Shown one piece after another: positions 10,308 to 17,104 of a DNA stretch of 17,104 bases; positions within the stretch are counted from its first letter, which is position 1; the number at the start of each line of letters is the position of its first letter. Under the pieces are notes generated by a model, which saw nothing but the letters and a program-made list of their open reading frames with translations, made no database searches and was not told the origin of the DNA. Origin of the DNA: Conidiobolus incongruus B7586 (taxonomy: Eukaryota; Entomophthoromycota; Entomophthoromycetes; Entomophthorales; Conidiobolaceae); the NCBI GenBank assembly GCA_000697335.1, contig JNEM01007758.1:1-17104 (forward strand). Direction: 5' to 3'. Both the position numbers and the translations under genes were made by a program.

Positions 10308-10508
10308 TTGATGGATTTAAATACTGGAATCGAACTCTTCACGGAAATCCTCCCTCTCCGTCTCCACACCCTTTTTCCACCCACCAACCCCCCTTTAAAT
10401 TTCAACTTATTGCCCAATTGGGATATTCATGACCAAGTGATCGAATTCATTTATCACCTCCAAATCATCTCTAATTCATTTCAGTTTACACCAATGAAAT
10501 CATTCTAA
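10308..10508 (+). CDS. Small hypothetical protein, 66 residues, doubtful
   Basis: ATG at 10308 (a second ATG follows directly) to TAA at 10506-10508. The protein starts MMDLNTGIELFTEILPLRL, has a Pro-rich middle (FPPTNPPLNF), then NLLPNWDIHDQVIEFIYHL. The region 10320-10470 is pyrimidine-rich and uses many C-ending codons (CTC, ATC, CAC), unlike the A+T-rich spacer around it. This hints at real coding sequence or a former exon. A TTTCAG string near the end could be a splice acceptor. WDIHDQVIEFIYHL loosely resembles the start of an F-box helix, but this is not a family assignment. About four open frames of this length are expected by chance in 17 kb at 20% GC. It is divergent from the GATA gene. 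Confidence 0.27.
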   Translation: MMDLNTGIELFTEILPLRLHTLFPPTNPPLNFNLLPNWDIHDQVIEFIYHLQIISNSFQFTPMKSF

Positions 10509-10869
10509 CTCTCTGACCACTAACTTTAAAATCTTTTTCACGTCTCTGTACTATTACTCCAATATTACTCATATCACAACTCTTCAATAATTCTAACATC
10601 TATTGATATCACTTACCCAATTACTCAAAACAGTAATTTCTTATTGGTTCGCAATACGTCTACCTCAGAGTTATGGTTTGGGAAGTTTTAAAGAGTCTCA
10701 ATCCCAAAGATTTTCAACTTAAGTTTGGCTAATTGGTCAAAATTTGGCTCTGTGATTAGTTGATTGCTGAATTATTTAAACGATTGGCAATCTGTATAAC
10801 AAGTGATCAATTATTATTGTTTTATTAAATAGTTGAATATGGAAAATACAAAATTGATCTAACTACTAC

Positions 10870-10925
<56 letters not shown>

Positions 10926-13900
10926 TCAATTATATAAGATATCTTTAATTTTTAGAATTCAACTAATAATAAATTTATTATAAAAATAAAATTATTTTGG
11001 AATTTTTTTATATATATTGAAAATGCTAATTTCATCCACCTTAAAAACTACCAAACATTTTTGACTGGTGAACCCATCAAAGTCTCAATTCATTTGAAAA
11101 CCCATTAAATAGATTCTAAAATTCTTCAATATTGATGACTGATGATCTCTTCAACTAACCAATCAACCTCCTTCATTCCATTAATTGGATGATCTCTAAT
11201 CCTGGGAAATTTTTCAAAATAGCATCAATTGTAAAAAAATTATTTTTTCTTGTTAGGGGTAATTTATAATTATTTTTATTTTTGTGTGATAATATTAAGA
11301 TTATTTTTTTAAAAAAAATTTAAAAAAATAATTTTTTCATATTAATTAGACTATAATATATTGGTATATTGATATATATTTATAATATTCATAACTTTTT
11401 ATTAATATCCATTTAATTGAATCATTAATAAAAATAAAGCTTCTTATCAAAATATAAATTTAACCAATTAAAAGCACCAGTTGATTTCATAACTCGACGA
11501 ATTAGGATATTCCCCAATTAAAATATAATATTTTCGATCTAAGTTGTATGGTCAACTATTTAAAGATAAATTGATTCAGTGTGTGATTAAATTGAGTTAG
11601 TTAATGCATTGGTATTTGTTAGAATATGCTTCATAATTTATATTTTGTTTTGGATTATATTGTAAAAATTATATGAAGCAAATAGTAATTGTTAATATAT
11701 TATCACAATGAACTAATTGCTACAATTATATATAACTATTATTAGGATGAATTCGCATTTCACATTAAATACTAATACTCTCAATCAGAATCAATTCTCA
11801 CTAAATCATTTTTTTATTTTTTCATAGTTTTATTACTTTAGTATTGCTAAAAATCAATTTGTAAAACTTTGATCCACACACTTAATAGTATCAATTAATC
11901 AACGAACAACAATATACTTTACTATTGATCTATTTACTAATCTTTATCAATTGGTGATACTCCTGAATATTTTATTAAGACAAATCTATTATTAGTTAAT
12001 AAACAACTATTTCCAAATCAATTCAAACAATATACAAATATAATTGATTAATATTTATAATTCAGGAATTAATATTTTATACCTTTAAAATCATTTAAAT
12101 TCCTTTTTATATTAAGAAAATTTATAATTTAACTATATTACCTTAAAGTAAAAATTTTATCAATATAATATATTGTTTTTGGTTCATACCTTATAAATTA
12201 TTATTATTATTATATAACTAATGTTGATTCAATTATTTTATTTTGATTGCCAATTCCACTTAAGTGTTATTTATATTAAGGCTTTAAATAGTTGAAAATT
12301 GCTTATTAAAAGTAGATGAAAAAGACATGAAACAAATATATATAATTAATGATTTTTATTACTCTGAAATCACTTTTATATATTTTGAATTTGCTTAATC
12401 CATAATAAGCTCTCCTTTATTCAAGAGAATAATTGAACAAATTAATTTTGCTTTTATCTTATAAAATTTGAATTTATTTCGTTGACCTCTGAAAATGTTT
12501 AAGAATCTCAACATAATTGAAAACACAAGGATTTATATTAAATAAATATAGCGAATAAGGTAAGGTCAACGAATAACATTAATATAATTTTGTTTACTAT
12601 TTTTGCTTCGGGAGATTTATGATTATTTTACACTATAATGAGTTTTTTGATTTTTTATCTTTGGCCTATTTTTCAATATTTTTCCATAACAAAACTAATA
12701 TAAATCATACTTTTCATTATTCTTTCATTGGATAATAAATAATAGAAATGCATTCCATTATTCTCCATTCCAAATGCTCTTTTCAACTAATTCCCTCTTT
12801 GAAATTTTAGCAGTTAGTGCATTTTTTATACAAAATAAACACTGTAACAAAAAATGAGAGCCAAGTTTGATTTATAGCTATTATATTTTCAATATACTAG
12901 GCTTAGATTTAATATTTATTGTTTTGCTACTCTGATTAAATATTTAATATCCATTTTAATTTTTAGTTAATTGAAGTTATTTGGTTAAATTATAATATAT
13001 TATTATCATATGATTAGTATTAAGTTAATAGTACTTTCTTATTAGAAAAATTAAGATGATTAGATATATATATATATATCTAAATTTTATTAATATTAGA
13101 GTTTGATGACATAATATTAACAGATTCAAATTTGAGGGTATTTTCAATAATCTTTGCTTATTTAAAATGATTTATCTAATTATTTATAGTAAGAATAAAA
13201 TAATCTTTTAATCAGCTTCTACTCCATATATTTCAATATATTCGATAGATTATATGCTTAGTTCAATAAGTCATTTTACAAATCACCTATGATCAAAAAT
13301 GTCAATTGGTAAATTTTGATGAACATATAAAAGTTTGATTGAAATATATTAAATGGAATCGATATATATTTTTAATACCTTGATATGTTTTATAATTAAT
13401 TTTAAAGCTTCGTGTATTAAAATAAACTTGATAAATTATTTAAAATTAATTAAAGCCTTAATATTTTTATATTTTTACATTTGTATTCATAAAATATTTG
13501 TAGGGATATATCAATTGAGAGTTTTCATAATAAGTTATAAAATTATTCATAATATTAAAATATTATTAAAAATTATTATTAAACTTACTATTGAATTTAA
13601 TATAGTTTCAATTTTTGGGGGAATATTTAATTTCTAATATAACCTCTTATTAGTTTTATTTAATTACACTTATATCACATAAAGGTCAATTTCTATATGA
13701 TCTTTTAACTCGAAAATTTAGTCAATTTTACGTAATTAATATAGTACTATTTATAATCTATTAAATTTACCAATCATATATTATTTAAATTGAGTCCATA
13801 TGTATTTAATACAATTCAACTAAATAATTTACATAATTTATATTTTATGATTATAAATTTTAAATATTTAAAAATGTGACAAATTAATTTTTATAACTTT

Positions 13901-14029
13901 ATTATTAATATATAATTATTAATTTAGGATATAATTTAAAAATTATTTTATTTTTAAATATTAGAATTTATAATAAATTATTAATTGTTCATTTCATTTA
14001 ATTCTATAATATTCGAAGATTATCAACAA
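10509..14029. other. AT-rich spacer, no firm gene
   Basis: This 3.5 kb has no supportable gene. It contains the (ATT)17 microsatellite, alternating T/A homopolymer tracts at 11303-11336, a TTA run near 12198-12212, a TA palindrome at 13061-13082 and a 94-codon A+T-driven open frame (13353-13637). That frame is hydrophobic, Ile/Lys/Phe-rich and not recognised. By my estimate about 0.25 such frames are expected by chance. Confidence 0.6.
10862..10921 (+). repeat. (ACT)3(ATT)17 microsatellite
   Basis: Three ACT units run straight into 17 uninterrupted ATT units. This is the longest perfect simple repeat in the window, about 850 bp upstream of the GATA gene start. It is likely to vary in length between strains. 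Confidence 0.95.
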
Positions 14030-14645
14030 CCTCCAAGGTCCACCAATAAGAGGCTGAGAAATCTATCACGTGATCGTTATATTGGCGAATGCTTATTCAC
14101 CAACTCATTATTAGACACAGATGCATTATCCAACAAGTACTCCCAGTAGTCAGAAGGGTTCCTCTCCAACTGCCTATTATACAAAAAATGGCGACGGTGA
14201 GACCCAGTCCTGATAAGTACGATAACTCAGTGAGGGGATCCTCCTGCTTATTTACAGGAGAGTAGAGGAACCATAACATCACCATTTCAATTATTGGAAA
14301 CTTAACTAGACAAGTATGAATTGACAGAAATAGTTTTTTCTTCTTAGATCTGTAAAGGTAATAACCAGAATAGTTGTATTAACTATTCTGAAATGTTTTC
14401 TTATACTTCCTCGTTTGCTACTAATTGCTTTACTTATTTTAATCACTTCAGTAATTTTATGAGCGTTCTTAATATAACCCTTTTTGGGTAATGTCACGAA
14501 CCCATTTTGCTAAAGATATCTTAATCACACCTAATTTAATACTATTATAAAATTTAAACTCTTACCAAATCAAACGTAACCAACGGAATTTCTAAATTAA
14601 TTAATTCCCAAAGTGATCTAAGAGCTGAGTTACAAATTAACATTC
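14030..14645 (-). pseudogene. Candidate spliced gene or gene relic, unknown function
   Basis: Several protein-like stretches lie here on the minus strand. An ATG at 14643-14641 opens 26 codons (MLICNSALRSLWELINLEIP and on) that end exactly at a GTAAGA donor. A 56-nt candidate intron (14565-14510, ending TTTAG) leads in phase to a second exon, 14509-14306 (starting QNGFVTLPKKGYIKNAHKIT, Lys-rich, stop TAG). Further downstream, 14285-14080 is the most GC-rich block outside the GATA gene, and two overlapping frames are open. One has 62 codons from an ATG at 14285 and is hydrophobic. The other, 14226-14080, has text such as YNRQLERNPSDYWEYLLDN that resembles helical-repeat (HAT/TPR-like) protein. 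How the blocks connect is unclear, and no family is recognised. It may be a small multi-exon gene or a decayed one. Confidence 0.35.
14241..14260 (+). other. Hairpin in the GC-rich block
   Basis: CTCCTG and CAGGAG form a perfect 6-bp stem around an 8-nt loop inside the GC-rich block at 14080-14285. It lacks the U-run of a bacterial-type terminator and may simply be coding sequence. Confidence 0.3.
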
Positions 14646-15922
14646 GTGTCAATTTTAAATCCTTAGATCATCAACTTTACAATGATCTTCTGTTCAGTGT
14701 TTGGCTAAAAGGGTTGATAATCTAATTTTTTTTAGATTTTTTATAAATTAAAGTGCGATTGTGATTATCACTTTTTAAAGATGTATAATATTTTTGAGAT
14801 TAATCCTTTAAAGATCTAAAAATTTATAAATTATAATTAATAATTAATTTAAAATAATTAATAGTGATGATATAATGAAACTCTTTAATTAGTAACTCAT
14901 ACATCTATTCCATTATATTAAGTTATAATCAATTATATATTAAATTTAACTAAGTATTAATTGACCTGTAATTCAATAAATTTTAGAATACTTAGCCTAA
15001 CTCTCAATGTAACACAATACTAATATTAAAAAACAATTCAACTGGCACCCAATATCACAGTTCAACTTATAATGGATACAAATTAATATTTTAATATTAT
15101 TTCAGCTTAATTATTAGAATCAAAATAGTTAAGATCATAAATAGAATAATAATATAACTTTTAATTTTTAAATTTTATCATAATTTATATTTTAAAATAA
15201 AATAATATTAGAAATATTAATAAATTTTTTTTTCTGATAAATAATTTTAAAAAAAATATTAAAGTTAAATTATTAATATAGTATTATTTAGATATTAATA
15301 ATAATTATTTTTTTAACTCAAATAAGTTTCATTTTTTACTAATTAATTTATTTTATCAAAATTACATAATTTATATTACACTCGATTTCTTTTAAGTTCT
15401 TTGATAAATATTATTACAAATTTTTGATCATTTATTTAATCAATTCAAAGTCAAAAGTTGAGGATATTTGTATTAGGGAGAAATCGGGGAAGATTAAACA
15501 AGTCACACAATATGTGGATTAGATCACTTGCATATTTTTATTTCATATCAACAAATTGAAACCCAAGGTGTTGTTGCCATACTAGGATCATAAGTTCAAT
15601 TATGGTTGAAAACTTGAATCATTTATCGAATGCTTATATCGATTGATCAATGGACTACATTATCTGTATGGTATTTGGTCACAGTTGTCACATCAATTTT
15701 TTGGTTTAAGTTTGATAATAACGCCAACGGAATCATAATCAAATTTTATAATTTGTCAAGTATTAAATATTGTATCTCACAAATTTTTTTATTAACAAAA
15801 TATTAATTAAATGAGGTTAAAAGTAGCAGTATACAATTAGCATGTGGCTTGATTTGGACATATCTATGTATGTTAATGTTCTAATCCTCAATAAAACTCC
15901 AAAAAACAACTGTCAAATTAAT
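14646..15922. other. AT-rich spacer before the right arm
   Basis: No firm gene. The stretch 14820-15420 is nearly pure A+T. From about 15440 to 15900 the sequence is less AT-rich and carries faint inverted similarity to the left side, including the clear match at 15513-15561. A plus-strand open frame without Met, about 15370-15534, has protein-like text (VEDICIREKSGKIKQVTQYV) but is not longer than chance allows. Confidence 0.55.
15513..15561 (-). repeat. Inner inverted match, right copy
   Basis: Partner of 2033-2079 in opposite orientation: 22 of 23 positions identical in the inner part and 18 of 22 in the adjoining part. It lies about 360 bp inside the right arm. It suggests the inverted homology once reached further inward, or that a second dispersed repeat is present. 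Confidence 0.65.
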
Positions 15923-16646
15923 TAAACCCTCAATTTAAGATGACTAAACAATTAGGGAATAAATGGGGGGATGACTTCAGAATACACTAAAACAAATTTG
16001 ACTAAACTGGGAGGGAAAAAGAATTATCGGTCGGATTAAGATACGATCTCTTTTAAACTAACGCCGAATTAGGTAGCATCAATAAATATGATTTTAGATC
16101 GATTACAATTGAAAGAATCAGGTTAACGTTTTGTTTTGGTCTTTGATTAATCAAGGGATGGTTTAGTACGATTGTTGCATTCGCTCAATTTCTCCTTATC
16201 AAAGTTTAGATCGTGATTAGCCTTATATCACCATTGCCTATACCAAGGAATGTTTATTTAGTCACTCTTAGCTTAATATACGCTTTGTTTCGCATATTAG
16301 CTAATTGTGATCTTAAAAATCAATGATGTCATTCAGTGTAATGAGCCTATGGAACTATTGGATTAAACTAAATAATCCCTAATCAGTATCTCAGATACCT
16401 TTAAAGCTGGCTTTGATTTCTTTACAAACCACTTGCAAACGATTTACAATTAGGATATGCAGTGCTAAGCACCTTCACTAATTGCAAGGCTCGAAAGATT
16501 CAGCACTATGCAGAGATCTTTGGATTTATCACCATTAGTTCTAACTAATAATTGAATAAGCTAATTGGATGGTAAATAAACACTGTTGAATAAACTTTTA
16601 CTATAAGAACAAATTCATTGGTTAAAATATTGTGAATATTGAATTA
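15923..16646 (-). repeat. Right arm of the long inverted repeat
   Basis: Reverse complement of 295-1018. The outer 626 bp (16021-16646) are about 98% identical to the left arm with no indel. The inner 100 bp are much more divergent. The outer border is sharp. The tetramer AATT sits at both borders but is itself a palindrome, so it cannot be read as a target-site duplication. Confidence 0.95.
16026..16037 (-). repeat. aatccgaccgat motif, copy in right arm
   Basis: Inverted counterpart of 904-915, identical over 12 bases, again at the inner edge of the conserved block. Confidence 0.6.
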
Positions 16647-17104
16647 AATTATGGAATCTAATTTTTTATATTAAGGTTAATTCAAAAGAAAAACAATATT
16701 AATAATAACAATTAATATAATTTAATTTATTACTAAATTAATAAATATTTTTTTTAAAATTTATAATTTTGGTTATTATTTTTAATAAATATTTAAATAA
16801 AATATTTAATAACTATAATATTAGTGTATTTAAATTTATAACATTAGATAAATTTAATTTAATAATAAAAATAATCTTTTATAATTATATATATTGTTTA
16901 ATTTAATTTTTTTTAACCAAATATTCTTAAAATAAATTTTTGAATTTAAAATTATTTATTTTTATCAATGACTTATAAAATATAATTTAATTTAATTTAA
17001 TTTAATTTGAATTTATTAATTAAATATATTATATTTAAATTAAAGAAAATATTATTTATTATTATTTTTTATAATATCCAGTAATAATTAATGAACTAAA
17101 AAGT
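16647..17104. other. AT-rich right flank outside the inverted repeat
   Basis: No gene seen. Almost pure A+T, with a TTTAA tandem repeat at 16986-17008. It shows no similarity to the left flank beyond base composition. Confidence 0.6.
16986..17008 (+). repeat. (TTTAA)n tandem repeat
   Basis: Four full TTTAA units and a partial fifth. A simple pentamer repeat in the right flank. It does not resemble a known telomere repeat. Confidence 0.8.

Noticed and set aside
10325-10345. B-box-like string (GTTCGATTCC on the minus strand) suggesting a tRNA
   Set aside because: The flanking bases cannot form a T stem, and no A box or acceptor stem lies at the right distance.
13353-13637. 94-codon plus-strand open frame, Ile/Lys/Phe-rich
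   Set aside because: It follows the local A+T composition, has no recognisable motif, and about 0.25 such frames are expected by chance in a window of this size at about 20% GC. It is mentioned only as part of the spacer.
14097-14285. 62-codon minus-strand frame as an independent membrane protein gene
   Set aside because: Another frame of the same block looks more protein-like in its second half, so this frame alone is not trusted. It is described within the 14030-14645 island.
295-16646. A Polinton-like or other large virus-like element bounded by the inverted repeat
   Set aside because: Size and terminal repeats would fit, but no polymerase, integrase, ATPase, protease or capsid-like sequence was seen, and no target-site duplication can be read at the borders.

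Overview
The window looks like a gene-poor stretch of a very AT-rich fungal nuclear genome. Most of it is roughly 80% A+T, with short islands of more balanced composition. The only gene that can be called firmly is a single-exon GATA-type zinc-finger transcription factor on the minus strand (8416-10011). Its finger spacing (C-X2-C-X18-C-X2-C) and its [10 protein letters not shown] and LCNACGLRY motifs match the class IVb fungal GATA fingers (white collar-2 / NsdD type). Together with extreme AT content between genes, the absence of long Asn/Gln runs in the protein (which argues against social amoebae) and fungal-like short candidate introns, this suggests an early-diverging AT-rich fungus, for example an entomophthoralean such as Conidiobolus. 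The organism assignment is inference.

Layout. A long inverted repeat frames almost the whole window. The left arm is 295-1018 and the right arm about 15923-16646, in opposite orientation. The outer 626 bp of each arm align with no gaps and 13 differences by my hand count (about 98%). The next 60 bp drop to about 83%, and the similarity then fades, with one further inverted match deeper inside (2033-2079 against 15513-15561). The unit bounded by the arms is about 16.35 kb, and the GATA gene lies near its middle. A rare GC-bearing motif at the inner edge of the arms recurs at 3714 and 7544.

Between the arms and the GATA gene the sequence is mostly A+T-rich spacer with TA and ATT microsatellites. 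A few less AT-rich islands look like fragments of genes: 4918-5231 (+, two candidate exons), 7927-8103 (-, 58 codons), 10308-10508 (+, 66 codons, divergent from the GATA gene) and 14030-14645 (-, candidate spliced exons plus an unusually GC-rich block). None could be assigned to a family with confidence.

How the parts work together is uncertain. The simplest reading is one regulatory gene in a repeat-bounded, heterochromatin-like or transposon-eroded region. A more adventurous reading is a large element or inverted-repeat locus carrying the GATA gene as cargo. No transposase, polymerase, integrase, capsid or other element hallmark was seen, so the adventurous reading is not established.
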